The notes beneath the pieces were generated by a model. That model was not told the DNA's origin and made no database searches. It saw only the letters and a program-made list of their open reading frames with translations. Positions 1 to 8,698 of a stretch of DNA of 38,929 nucleotides are shown here, piece after piece. The translations under genes and the position numbers were made by a program. Source of the stretch: Rikenellaceae bacterium UBA1749 (GTDB lineage: Bacteria; Bacteroidota; Bacteroidia; Bacteroidales; Rikenellaceae); contig DCHP01000075.1 in assembly GCA_002315675.1 (NCBI GenBank), forward strand, positions 1 to 38,929. Reading direction: 5' to 3'. Position 1 is the stretch's first letter; every line of letters begins with the position of its first letter.

Positions 1-263
1 AGGAAATTTTTATATTTGCTTTTGATATAACAAATATGCTGATAATCAATGAGTTATCCAAATTATCCTTAGCTTTTTTATGCTATTTTTACGTTATTTT
101 CTAAATGCTAAAGTTGAATAATTATTATTTTTACTACGAGAATACATAAAACTATCCAGCACCTGTGTCCAATATCAACAATAGCCCCCTTGCTGGAATG
201 TTTGCTTGATATGTTGATGGTTGTTTTACCTAGGGTGAATAGTTTCGAGAATACCATTAATTC

Positions 264-1184
264 ATGGCATATATGAAAAAACAATTACTTATTCTGCTTG
301 CCTTATTTTCTTCCCAGTGCATGGTTATTGCCGCAGGCAAGAAACCTGTCATTATCGGTATAGTGGCAGATGTTCAGTATGCAAAGGGAGTCCAGGACAA
401 TATCGGTCGTCATTATTCCGAGGGGATTGTCAGACTCAGGGAGGCTATTGATTATTTCAATAGTGTAGATGATCTTTCACTAATAGTTGACCTTGGTGAT
501 ATGACTGACAGGAATTATTCCGACTATGGGGAAATATCTGCGGTAAAGAAGGAAGCCAGGGCAAGATTCTGCAATGTACTAGGGAATCACGATTTCTTTC
601 CTGCAACCTCAATAGAGGAAATGGAGGAGGTTATTAGACTGAAAGATCTTAAAAAACCATATTACAGCATTGTAAAAGGTAATATCCGTTTTATTTTTCT
701 TCACTCTGGAGACATTGCCACCTACTCAAGGCCGAAAGACTCCAGGGAGTTGAAACAGGCTGAGCAGTGGATGAATGATCTGTTGTCAATTAATGCAAAA
801 TCAGCCCGGGATTATAATGGAGGAATAGGACTTGAACAGCTTAAGTGGCTTGACAGTGAACTTTCCGCCGCAGACGCAAGAAAACAGTATGCCATCATTC
901 TATGCCATATGACCATGTTGCCATTTGACACCTATGAATCTCTTTGGAACAGCATGGAGGTCGTACATCTAATAGAAAGCCATCATTGTGCAAAGGCAGT
1001 ATTCTGCGGACACAGACATAGCGGTGGATACAGCCTTCGTAACGGTATTCATTATGTCAATTTCAAGGGAATGGTTGAAGGTGAGAACAACCGGTTTGCA
1101 GTTGTAACAATTAATCCTGTAAACGGGACTATCATAATCAAAGGCCACGGAGATGAAAATGATCATCACCTGCAATGCCGATAA
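264..1184 (+). CDS. Secreted metallophosphoesterase, ADPRibase-Mn-like
   Basis: A 306-residue calcineurin-like phosphoesterase. Residues 1-24 form a signal peptide, so it should act in the periplasm or at the envelope. Metal-binding motifs appear in order: D36-x-Q38, GD79, GNHD (N108, H109), H215 and GHRH (H250, H252). The first motif reads DxQ instead of the usual DxH, and a YNGGIGLEQLKWL stretch follows at about 184-196; both are hallmarks of the Mn2+-dependent ADP-ribose/CDP-alcohol diphosphatase group. The likely reaction is cleavage of a nucleotide diphosphate bond, but the substrate is inferred from family resemblance only. ATG 264 was kept; ATG 273 (MKKQLL) is an equally good signal-peptide start. 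The gene stands alone, 170 bases before purM. Confidence 0.82.
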   Translation: MAYMKKQLLILLALFSSQCMVIAAGKKPVIIGIVADVQYAKGVQDNIGRHYSEGIVRLREAIDYFNSVDDLSLIVDLGDMTDRNYSDYGEISAVKKEARARFCNVLGNHDFFPATSIEEMEEVIRLKDLKKPYYSIVKGNIRFIFLHSGDIATYSRPKDSRELKQAEQWMNDLLSINAKSARDYNGGIGLEQLKWLDSELSAADARKQYAIILCHMTMLPFDTYESLWNSMEVVHLIESHHCAKAVFCGHRHSGGYSLRNGIHYVNFKGMVEGENNRFAVVTINPVNGTIIIKGHGDENDHHLQCR

Positions 1185-1326
1185 CAAGTGTAGCTGCCTC
1201 ATATTTCGAGCAAAAGAACAACTTAACATTCTATCATGAAATAGTCAGAATCTTCTGCAGACTTGCGGTGCAATTTTGAGTGCAAACTTGAGGTCTTTTT
1301 CATTAGGAAAAGCAGACAAAAATTAG

Positions 1327-1334
1327 TACATTTG
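1327..1334 (+). promoter_or_regulatory. Bacteroidetes-type -7 box for purM-nqr
   Basis: TACATTTG matches the TAnnTTTG -7 consensus and sits 20 bases before the purM ATG. I see no clear TTTG -33 partner; a T-run lies at 1296-1300. It probably serves purM and perhaps the whole nqr operon. Confidence 0.55.
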
Positions 1335-1354
1335 CGCTCTAAAAGAGTACTCCT

Positions 1355-2527
1355 ATGACAGATAATTCAAAATACGCGAGAAGAGGCGTTTCTTCCGGCA
1401 AGGAAGATGTTCACAAGGCCATTCGCAATGTTGACAAGGGGCTGTTTCCCAAAGCTTTCTGCAAAATTATTCCCGATTATTTCACAGGCGACGAAAACTA
1501 TTGTCTTCTGATGCATGCAGATGGTGCGGGTACAAAGTCTTCACTTGCATACGCTTACTGGAAACAGACAGGAGACCTTAGTGTCTGGAAAGGGATTGCA
1601 CAGGATGCAATAGTAATGAACACGGACGACCTTCTATGTGTCGGAGCTACCGACAATATCGTACTGAGTTCCACAATCGGACGCAACAAACGCTTGATAC
1701 CCGGAGAGGTCATTTCCGAAATTATCAACGGAACAGAGGAATTCCTTGAAAAGCTTCGCAGCATGGGAGTAAACATCGTCTCTTCAGGCGGTGAGACTGC
1801 TGATGTAGGAGACCTTGTAAGAACAATCATCGTTGACAGTACTGTTACTGCACGTATGGCAAGAAAGGATGTTGTCACTCTTGACGGCATCAAGCCAGGA
1901 CAGCTTATTGTTGCTCTAGCAAGCTTCGGACAGGCTACATACGAAGACAGATACAACGGCGGCATGGGAAGCAACGGACTTACATCTGCCCGTCATGACG
2001 TATTCAACCATACACTAGCAACTCTATTCAAAGAAACATATGATGACGGCCTTGATAATGAAGTAATATATTCCGGCCATTATAATTTGACAGACAGCGT
2101 TCCAGGACTTCCTATCACTATGGGCCAGCTTGTTCTATCTCCAACAAGAACATACGCTCCTATCATTGTCAGGATTCTGAAGGAATGCCGTGCAGGTCTT
2201 GGCGGTATTATCCACTGTACTGGAGGTGCCCAGACAAAGATTCTTCACTTTGCTGAGGGAGTACATATCATCAAGGACAACCTGTTTGACATTCCACCGC
2301 TATTTAGAATTATTGCAGAAGAGTCAGGTACTCCGATGGAAGAAATGTACAAGGTCTTCAACATGGGTCACAGGATGGAACTTTATGTAAATCCTGAAAC
2401 AGCAGAAGAGATAATTGCAATATCAAAGAGTTTCGGGGTTGATGCCAGGATTATCGGCCGCGTTGAAGAAAGTACTGACGGACGCACCAGACTAGATGTT
2501 GCAGACTGCACCTATTACGGAAAATAA
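1355..2527 (+). CDS. purM: Phosphoribosylformylglycinamidine cyclo-ligase (AIR synthase)
   Basis: A 390-residue PurM-superfamily protein for the fifth step of purine synthesis, the ATP-dependent closure of FGAM to AIR in the cytoplasm. Family signatures are the N-terminal YARRGVSSGKEDV stretch, HADGAGTKSSLAY near residue 55, the acidic MNTDDLLCVGA motif near 95 and the glycine-rich SSGGETADVGD near 145. At 390 residues it is longer than the E. coli type (about 345), a length I recall as usual for Bacteroidales. It starts at ATG 1355, shortly after a TAnnTTTG box, and is followed after 33 bases by nqrA on the same strand, so it may lead that transcript. The C-terminal half keeps the expected glycine-rich GGIIHCTGGAQTKI segment. 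Confidence 0.93.
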   Translation: MTDNSKYARRGVSSGKEDVHKAIRNVDKGLFPKAFCKIIPDYFTGDENYCLLMHADGAGTKSSLAYAYWKQTGDLSVWKGIAQDAIVMNTDDLLCVGATDNIVLSSTIGRNKRLIPGEVISEIINGTEEFLEKLRSMGVNIVSSGGETADVGDLVRTIIVDSTVTARMARKDVVTLDGIKPGQLIVALASFGQATYEDRYNGGMGSNGLTSARHDVFNHTLATLFKETYDDGLDNEVIYSGHYNLTDSVPGLPITMGQLVLSPTRTYAPIIVRILKECRAGLGGIIHCTGGAQTKILHFAEGVHIIKDNLFDIPPLFRIIAEESGTPMEEMYKVFNMGHRMELYVNPETAEEIIAISKSFGVDARIIGRVEESTDGRTRLDVADCTYYGK

Positions 2528-2560
2528 CAATTCAAAATATATTAATTAAAAATCATCAAT

Positions 2561-3904
2561 ATGTCCAACAAGATTACCATTAAAAAAGGACTGGACATTA
2601 GACTTGTCGGAAAAGCAGAGAACACTCTACACGAAGCAGGACTTGCAGAAGTGTATGCAGTATGTCCTGATGACTACAAGGGCATCACACCAAAGATGCT
2701 TGTAGCAGAAGGAGAACATGTTCTCGCAGGAGATGCAATCTTCTTTGACAAAGCTAATCCAGAGGTTCTCTTTTCATCTCCGGTAAGCGGTACCGTTAAG
2801 GCTATCGTAAGGGGTGAAAAACGTAAGATTATGGCCGTAGAGATTACCCCTGATGCTCAGCAGGAACACCGCAGGATTGAAGGAATCAACCCTGGCAGCA
2901 TGAATGCTCAGGATGTCAAAGACCTTCTTCTTAAAGTAGGTTTCTGGCCAATGATCATTCAGCGTCCGTTCGGTATCATCGCCTCAACAGCCGCAACCCC
3001 ACGCGACATCTTTATTTCTGCACTGGACACTGCTCCACTTGCAGCAGATATCGATTTCACGCTACAGGGGCAGACTGAAAACCTGAATGCAGGTATCAGC
3101 CTTCTCAAGAAACTGACTTCAGGCAAAGTTTATCTGTCAACAGCAGTTGGCTCAAAACTTTCCGAAGGAATCAAGGATGCAGAATGCTATGAGTTCGCAG
3201 GAAAACATCCTGCAGGGAACGTAGGAACACAGATTGCAAAAATCAATCCAATCGCCAAGGGTGATGTTGTATGGACAGTTGCACCTCACCACGTTGCCAT
3301 GATAGGCAACCTTGTCCGTACAGGTGAGGTTAACTTCGAAAAGATTGTCGCAGTTGCCGGTTCTGCAATCGAATCTCCACGCTATCAGAGAATCATCTCC
3401 GGAGCAAAAGTCGGAAGTTTCGTAAAAAGTAACATCAAGACAGATGTCAAGGCCCGTATAATAAGCGGCAATCCGCTTACAGGATCCAGGACATGTGAAG
3501 AAGGTTACATCGGTTTCTACGACAATATGGTATGCGCACTTCCTGAAGGTGACAAATACGAATTATTCGGATGGATCGCACCAAGATTCAAGAAATTCTC
3601 AATGTCACGCAGTTATTTCAGCTGGCTTCAGTGCGGAAAGAAATACGATCTTGACACCAACCTTAATGGTGGCGTCCGTACTTTCGTCCTAAACGATATT
3701 TACAACAAAGTAATGCCAATGGATATATATCCTGTATATCTTATCAAAGCCATCCTTGCCGGAGACATTGACAAGATGGAGAACCTTGGTATCTACGAAG
3801 TTATTGAAGAAGATATTGCTCTATGTGAATTCATCTGTCCTTCAAAGATTGAATGGCAGTCTATCCTTAGAGACGGTATTAACCAAATGATAAAGGAGTT
3901 GTAG
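2561..3904 (+). CDS. nqrA: Na+-translocating NADH:quinone reductase subunit A
   Basis: A 447-residue subunit, the normal length for NqrA, the peripheral cytoplasmic subunit of the sodium-pumping NADH:quinone oxidoreductase. The N-terminus (KKGLDIRLVGKAE) and the following biotinyl-lipoyl-like segment (PKMLVAEGEHVLAGDAIFFDK, then SPVSGTV near residue 80) are typical. The middle carries the Rnf/NqrA fold with KGDVVWTVAPHHVAMIGNL, and NPLTG lies near residue 307. It is first in the uninterrupted cluster nqrABCDEF and ends 4 bases before nqrB, implying translational coupling. No SD-like sequence precedes its ATG; the leader is A/T-rich, as is common in Bacteroidetes. Confidence 0.96.
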   Translation: MSNKITIKKGLDIRLVGKAENTLHEAGLAEVYAVCPDDYKGITPKMLVAEGEHVLAGDAIFFDKANPEVLFSSPVSGTVKAIVRGEKRKIMAVEITPDAQQEHRRIEGINPGSMNAQDVKDLLLKVGFWPMIIQRPFGIIASTAATPRDIFISALDTAPLAADIDFTLQGQTENLNAGISLLKKLTSGKVYLSTAVGSKLSEGIKDAECYEFAGKHPAGNVGTQIAKINPIAKGDVVWTVAPHHVAMIGNLVRTGEVNFEKIVAVAGSAIESPRYQRIISGAKVGSFVKSNIKTDVKARIISGNPLTGSRTCEEGYIGFYDNMVCALPEGDKYELFGWIAPRFKKFSMSRSYFSWLQCGKKYDLDTNLNGGVRTFVLNDIYNKVMPMDIYPVYLIKAILAGDIDKMENLGIYEVIEEDIALCEFICPSKIEWQSILRDGINQMIKEL

Positions 3905-3908
3905 CGCC

Positions 3909-5087
3909 ATGGATTTACGTAAATTAGTAGACAATATCAAACCATCATTCGAAGAAGGCGGAAAATTCAGCGCCCTTCATTCGACTTTTGATGCCTTTGA
4001 AACATTCCTGTTTGTTCCAAAGACAGTAACAACACGAGGTTCCCACATCAGGGACGTCATGGACATCAAGCGTACCATGAGTGTTGTCATCATCGCACTT
4101 CTACCTGCTCTTCTTTTCGGTATGTTCAATATCGGATATCAGCATTCAATGGCAACCGGTGCAAATGAAACCATTCTTGGAAATTTCTGGTTCGGTTTCC
4201 TTCATATGCTCCCACTTATCATAGTTTCCTATGTAACTGGTCTTGCAATTGAATTCGCATCAGCTCAGATCCGTCATCATGAAGTTAACGAGGGCTTCCT
4301 CGTTACAGGTCTTCTTATACCAATGATAATGCCTATCGATGTTCCACTATGGATGCTTGCAATTGCAACAGCATTTGCAGTAATCCTTGGTAAGGAAGTA
4401 TTCGGTGGTACCGGTATGAATATCTTCAACCCTGCGCTTCTGGCACGTGCATTCATTTTCTTCTCATATCCTACGAAGATATCAGGAGATAAAGTATGGA
4501 CATATGGTCTTGACGGTGGTCTTACTCCTGTAGATGGTTTCTCTGGAGCTACTCCTCTAAGCATAGCTCCAAACGCCATGGCTAATGGCACTACTGTAGA
4601 CTGGAGCTGTCTTCCTGTAATGGACTGGTTCTATGGTTTCATTCCAGGTTCAATCGGTGAGACTTCAACACTTGCAATCCTCATTGGTGCTGCAATTTTG
4701 ATCTTCACTGGCATAGCTTCGTGGAAAGTCATGGTTTCTGTATTTGCAGGTGGTTTCGTTATGGGTTCACTGCTGAACCTGATAGATGCCAACACATACA
4801 TGCAGATGCCTGCATACTATCACCTTCTTATCGGTGGTTTCGCATTCGGCGCTGTATTTATGGCAACCGACCCTGTAACCGGTGCACAGACTGAAACAGG
4901 CAAATGGATCTATGGTGCAATAATTGGTATCATGGCTGTTCTTATTAGAGTATTCAATGCCGGCTATCCTGAAGGAATGATGTTAGCAATTCTGTTTGCA
5001 AATGCAATTGCTCCTATCATCGACTACTATGTAGTACAGGCAAATATCTCCAGAAGACAGAAAAGAGTAAAATGTTCAACTAAATAA
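3909..5087 (+). CDS. nqrB: Na+-translocating NADH:quinone reductase subunit B
   Basis: A 392-residue integral membrane subunit with about nine or ten hydrophobic segments. NqrB carries a covalently bound FMN and forms part of the sodium path. The flavinylation motif is visible as S212-G213-A214-T215, with T215 the expected FMN attachment residue. The NPALLARAF segment at about 174-182 is also conserved in the NqrB/RnfD family. The start is 4 bases after nqrA and nqrC begins 10 bases after the stop. Covalent FMN attachment needs ApbE; no apbE gene is in this window. Confidence 0.96.
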   Translation: MDLRKLVDNIKPSFEEGGKFSALHSTFDAFETFLFVPKTVTTRGSHIRDVMDIKRTMSVVIIALLPALLFGMFNIGYQHSMATGANETILGNFWFGFLHMLPLIIVSYVTGLAIEFASAQIRHHEVNEGFLVTGLLIPMIMPIDVPLWMLAIATAFAVILGKEVFGGTGMNIFNPALLARAFIFFSYPTKISGDKVWTYGLDGGLTPVDGFSGATPLSIAPNAMANGTTVDWSCLPVMDWFYGFIPGSIGETSTLAILIGAAILIFTGIASWKVMVSVFAGGFVMGSLLNLIDANTYMQMPAYYHLLIGGFAFGAVFMATDPVTGAQTETGKWIYGAIIGIMAVLIRVFNAGYPEGMMLAILFANAIAPIIDYYVVQANISRRQKRVKCSTK

Positions 5088-5097
5088 GGATACGACG

Positions 5098-5835
5098 ATG
5101 AATAAGAATAGTAATTCATATACTGTCATATATGCAGCAGTAATGGTCATCGTTGTGGCCGTTCTGCTGGCTCTTGCCGCTACAGCTCTCAAAGAGCCTC
5201 AACAGGCAAATATCCGTTCCGAGAAAATGGGAGCAATCCTTAAATCACTTGGTCAGGCCAAGGATATGGAGACCGCATCAGACAAAAACGAGTACATTAA
5301 AGAGGAATTCCAGAAATATATTACAAAGGCATATTCAGTCAGCGAGGATGGCAATCAATCTGAAATGACAACCAGCGAAGCCGTTGCAGCACTTGGAAAA
5401 CTTCCTCAGATTTTTGCTGAAAAGAAAGCAATGCCACTGTTTGAAGCAGAAATTAATGGAGAAAAGGCTTATGTAGTTCCAGTTACAGGTGCTGGCCTTT
5501 GGGGCAAGATCTGGGGATACGTAGCACTGAAACCTGATTTCGAGACAATCATAGGCGTAGTTCTTGACCACGCAGGTGAAACACCAGGTCTTGGAGCTGA
5601 AATAGCTACAGATAAATTCCAGGCACAGTTCCCTGGCAAGAAGATATACAAGGAAGGTTCGGTTTTCTTTGATCTTCTTAAAGGAAAAGGTTCCTCTGAA
5701 GGTAATGAAAATGCAGTAGACGCAGTAACAGGCGGCACAATGACATCAGCAGGTGTCAAAAAGATGCTTAACAACTGCCTATCAGCATATTCAGCATTTT
5801 TCAACAAGGCAAAAACAGAATCCAGTAATCAATAA
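5098..5835 (+). CDS. nqrC: Na+-translocating NADH:quinone reductase subunit C
   Basis: A 245-residue subunit with one N-terminal membrane anchor (about residues 8-30) and a periplasmic FMN-binding domain. The flavinylation site reads T211-G212-G213-T214 followed by MTSAGV, a variant of the SGAT motif known from Vibrio NqrC; T214 is the expected FMN-linked residue. GETPGLGAEI near residue 160 is a second family signature. It lies between nqrB (10-base gap) and nqrD (5-base gap). Length is close to the usual 250-260 residues. Confidence 0.95.
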   Translation: MNKNSNSYTVIYAAVMVIVVAVLLALAATALKEPQQANIRSEKMGAILKSLGQAKDMETASDKNEYIKEEFQKYITKAYSVSEDGNQSEMTTSEAVAALGKLPQIFAEKKAMPLFEAEINGEKAYVVPVTGAGLWGKIWGYVALKPDFETIIGVVLDHAGETPGLGAEIATDKFQAQFPGKKIYKEGSVFFDLLKGKGSSEGNENAVDAVTGGTMTSAGVKKMLNNCLSAYSAFFNKAKTESSNQ

Positions 5836-5840
5836 CAGTT

Positions 5841-6470
5841 ATGGCATTTTTAAGTAAGAAAAACAAAGAGGCGCTGACCTCTCCGATTGGAGCCAACAAC
5901 CCAATCCTTGTACAGATACTTGGTATCTGTTCGACTTTGGCTGTAACTGCCAAATTGAAACCAGCATTTGTTATGGCTCTTTCTGTTATGGTTGTAACAG
6001 CTGTAGCCAACCTAGTAATATCATTGATGCGTAAAGGCATCCCATCACGAATAAGAATCATCGTACAGCTTGTTGTAGTTGCTGCGCTTGTTATCCTGGT
6101 GGACCAGATACTTAAAGCATTCGTATATGATGTAAGTAAATCTCTTTCAGTGTTCGTTGGTCTTATTATCACCAACTGTATTATCATGGGCCGTCTTGAA
6201 GCATTTGCCCTAGGAAACAAGCCTATGCCTTCCTTCCTGGATGGTATCGGTAACGGTCTTGGTTATGGCATGATTCTCATTATCGTCGGTTTCTTCCGTG
6301 AACTTCTCGGTTCCGGTCAGCTCTGGGGATATCAGGTAATACCACAATGGTGCTACGATCATGGTTACTCAAACAATGGACTTATCATCCTTCCTCCAAT
6401 GGCTCTTATCATTGTAGGCATAATCATCTGGGTACACCGTTCAAAGAACACTTCACTTCAGGAAAAGTAA
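5841..6470 (+). CDS. nqrD: Na+-translocating NADH:quinone reductase subunit D
   Basis: A 209-residue protein, almost all membrane-spanning (about six helices), of the NqrD/RnfE family. In the complex NqrD and NqrE form a pseudo-symmetric membrane pair that holds an iron centre at its core. Signatures seen are NPILVQILGICSTLAVT near residue 21, the cysteine-containing GLIITNCIIMGRLEAFA near 108-124, and GNGLGYG near 138. It starts 5 bases after nqrC. The TNC and NCAIMG motifs of D and E mirror each other, as expected for the paired iron-ligand cysteines. Confidence 0.95.
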   Translation: MAFLSKKNKEALTSPIGANNPILVQILGICSTLAVTAKLKPAFVMALSVMVVTAVANLVISLMRKGIPSRIRIIVQLVVVAALVILVDQILKAFVYDVSKSLSVFVGLIITNCIIMGRLEAFALGNKPMPSFLDGIGNGLGYGMILIIVGFFRELLGSGQLWGYQVIPQWCYDHGYSNNGLIILPPMALIIVGIIIWVHRSKNTSLQEK

Positions 6471-6502
6471 CAGACAAACACAATACTTAAAGTAGAAATA
6501 AT

Positions 6503-7120
6503 ATGGAAAATTTATTAAGCATATTCGTTAAGTCGGTCTTCATCGACAATATGGTATTTGCGTTCTTCTTCGGTATGTGTTCATTCATCGCCGTTTCGAA
6601 GACTGTAAAGACTGCTATGGGTCTTGGTATTGCAGTTACATTCGTAATGGTAGTTACCGTTCCGTTGAACTACTTGTTGAATAAATACCTTCTTACTGAG
6701 GGAGCACTTTCATGGCTTGGTGAGGAATTCGCCACCCTGGATCTGAGTTTCCTTAGTTTCATCCTATTTATTGCTGTAATCGCTTCAGTAACTCAGTTAG
6801 TTGAAATGATTGTTGAGAAATTCACTCCGGCTCTATACAACCAGCTGGGTATTTTCCTTCCTCTTATTGCTGTAAACTGCGCAATCATGGGTGGCTCACT
6901 ATTCATGCAGGAAAGAGACTACGCAACATGTACAGAAGCAACTGTATTTGCACTTGGCAGCGGTATCGGCTGGTGGCTTGCAATCATCTGCATGGCAGCT
7001 ATTCGTGAAAAGCTGACTTATTCAAATGTTCCTGCCCCCCTAAAGGGACCTGGCATAACTTTCATCATTACAGGTCTTATGGGTATGGCATTTATGATTT
7101 TTATGGGTATTCAACTTTAA
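6503..7120 (+). CDS. nqrE: Na+-translocating NADH:quinone reductase subunit E
   Basis: A 205-residue membrane protein of the NqrE/RnfA family with about six helices. Signatures are the N-terminal VFIDNMVFAFFFGMCSFIAVSKTV segment (cysteine near residue 26) and LIAVNCAIMGGSLFM near 122-136, which supply conserved cysteines of the membrane iron site shared with NqrD. It follows nqrD after 32 bases, the widest gap within nqrA-F, and precedes nqrF by 16 bases. Confidence 0.95.
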   Translation: MENLLSIFVKSVFIDNMVFAFFFGMCSFIAVSKTVKTAMGLGIAVTFVMVVTVPLNYLLNKYLLTEGALSWLGEEFATLDLSFLSFILFIAVIASVTQLVEMIVEKFTPALYNQLGIFLPLIAVNCAIMGGSLFMQERDYATCTEATVFALGSGIGWWLAIICMAAIREKLTYSNVPAPLKGPGITFIITGLMGMAFMIFMGIQL

Positions 7121-7136
7121 TTAAAGGAAACAGTCT

Positions 7137-8393
7137 ATGAATTATACAATTATTATATCAGCAGTTGTAGTATTTCTGGTTGTTACAATAATTCTGGTTG
7201 TACTACTACTTGTTGCTAAAGCAAAATTGGTTCCATCTGGAAATGTCAAGATTGACATCAATGATGGCAATAAGGAACTTGAAGTTTCGACAGGATCTTC
7301 ACTTCTTTCTACACTCTCAGATCAGGGTATCTTCCTACCATCTGCCTGTGGTGGTAGCGGTAGCTGCGGTATGTGCCGTCTTCAGGTTATGGAAGGTGGC
7401 GGAGACATACTTCCAACTGAGACAAACTTCTTCACCCGTCGCCAACAGCAAGAACACTGGAGACTTGGTTGTCAGGTCAAAGTCAAGAATGACCTTAAGA
7501 TCAAGATTCCTGAATCAGTTCTTGGTGTCAAGAAACTTGAATGTGAAGTTGTCAGCAACCATAACGTTGCTACATTCATCAAGGAATTCGTTGTACGTCT
7601 TCCAAAAGGCGAGCATCTGAACTTCCGTGCCGGTGGTTATATACAGATTGATATTCCAAAATACGAAGTCGATTTTTCAAAGGATATTGATGTAGAAGAG
7701 GAATACCGTGAAGACTGGGACAAGATGAATGTATGGAGTCTTAAAGCAAAGAATACTGAAGAGACATTCCGTGCATACTCTATGGCCAACCACCCAGCTG
7801 AAGGTGATATAGTTATGTTGAACATACGTATCGCAACTCCTCCGTTTGACCGTGCTACTGGCGCATTCAAACCAGTTCCATCCGGTATATCATCTTCATA
7901 TATCTTCTCACGCAAACCAGGTGACAAGGTAATAATTTCCGGTCCTTACGGTGAATTCTTCATGAAGGATACTCCATGCGAGAAGATGTTCATTGGTGGT
8001 GGTGCAGGTATGGCTCCTATGCGTTCACACATCTTTGATCTGATGAAGACAAAACGTTGGGATAAACCTGTTACATTCTGGTATGGTGCTCGTTCTTTGA
8101 AAGAGGCATTCTATCTTGATGATTATGCAGCAATTGAGAAAGAGTTCCCTAACTTCAAGTTCAATCTGGCACTTGACCGTCCGGATCCGGCAGCTGATGC
8201 AGCAGGCGTTGCATACAAGCCAGGATTTGTCCACAATGTGCTGTTTGAGAACTATTTGAAGAACCACCAGGCTCCAGAAGATATCGAATACTATCTATGC
8301 GGACCTCCAATGATGATTTCATCTGTTGTCAACATGCTTGACAGCCTTGGAGTTCCACCTGAGAACATCATGTACGATAACTTCGGTAGTTAA
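7137..8393 (+). CDS. nqrF: Na+-translocating NADH:quinone reductase subunit F
   Basis: A 418-residue NADH-oxidising subunit. One N-terminal helix (about residues 5-28) anchors it in the membrane. A 2Fe-2S ferredoxin domain follows with C71, C77, C80 and C112. The ferredoxin-reductase module then has the FAD motif R212-A-Y214-S215, the nucleotide motif IGGGAGMAP near 285 and YYLCGPP near 385. Electrons enter here from NADH and pass to the membrane subunits. An AAAGGA sequence about 10 bases before the ATG is one of the few SD-like sites in the operon. It is the last nqr gene, and a hairpin terminator follows about 80 bases later. Confidence 0.96.
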   Translation: MNYTIIISAVVVFLVVTIILVVLLLVAKAKLVPSGNVKIDINDGNKELEVSTGSSLLSTLSDQGIFLPSACGGSGSCGMCRLQVMEGGGDILPTETNFFTRRQQQEHWRLGCQVKVKNDLKIKIPESVLGVKKLECEVVSNHNVATFIKEFVVRLPKGEHLNFRAGGYIQIDIPKYEVDFSKDIDVEEEYREDWDKMNVWSLKAKNTEETFRAYSMANHPAEGDIVMLNIRIATPPFDRATGAFKPVPSGISSSYIFSRKPGDKVIISGPYGEFFMKDTPCEKMFIGGGAGMAPMRSHIFDLMKTKRWDKPVTFWYGARSLKEAFYLDDYAAIEKEFPNFKFNLALDRPDPAADAAGVAYKPGFVHNVLFENYLKNHQAPEDIEYYLCGPPMMISSVVNMLDSLGVPPENIMYDNFGS

Positions 8394-8698
8394 CAGTTAC
8401 ATAACAAATCCCCTTCAAAGCCTGAAAACAAAAAAAACAGACATTGAAGGAAACTCTAAAATATAATTTCAGAAATTGCCTTTTCCATATATGGAAAGGC
8501 AATTTCTGTTTTTAGCGAAAGAAGCCTCTACGACACATCAAAGAACCAGGATGTTTTTAGGCAACTATTCGACACCACGAAAAAAACAACCATCAATGTA
8601 TCAAGCAAACATTCCAGAAAATGTCTTCTTTTGATGTTGGACGTAGTGACTGAATTGTTACGATTTTTTTGTAAATTCGTAAAGCAAAATTCATCAGT
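8394..8698. other. Intergenic region, nqrF to esterase
   Basis: A 305-base gap. It holds the nqr terminator and then about 185 bases of A/T-rich leader before the esterase. No convincing TAnnTTTG promoter was found; a short inverted repeat, TTACGA (8658-8663) and TCGTAA (8677-8682), flanks a T-run just before the gene. No small open frame with coding character was seen. Confidence 0.5.
8471..8513 (+). terminator. Terminator of the nqr operon
   Basis: A long hairpin: AGAAATTGCCTTTTCCAT pairs with ATGGAAAGGCAATTTCT (one bulged base), followed by GTTTTT. It lies 78 bases after nqrF and fits a rho-independent terminator on the plus strand. Confidence 0.85.

Noticed and set aside
8658..8682. TTACGA / TCGTAA inverted repeat as an operator
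   Set aside because: Six-base arms around a T-run in A/T-rich DNA are expected by chance and no second copy was found.
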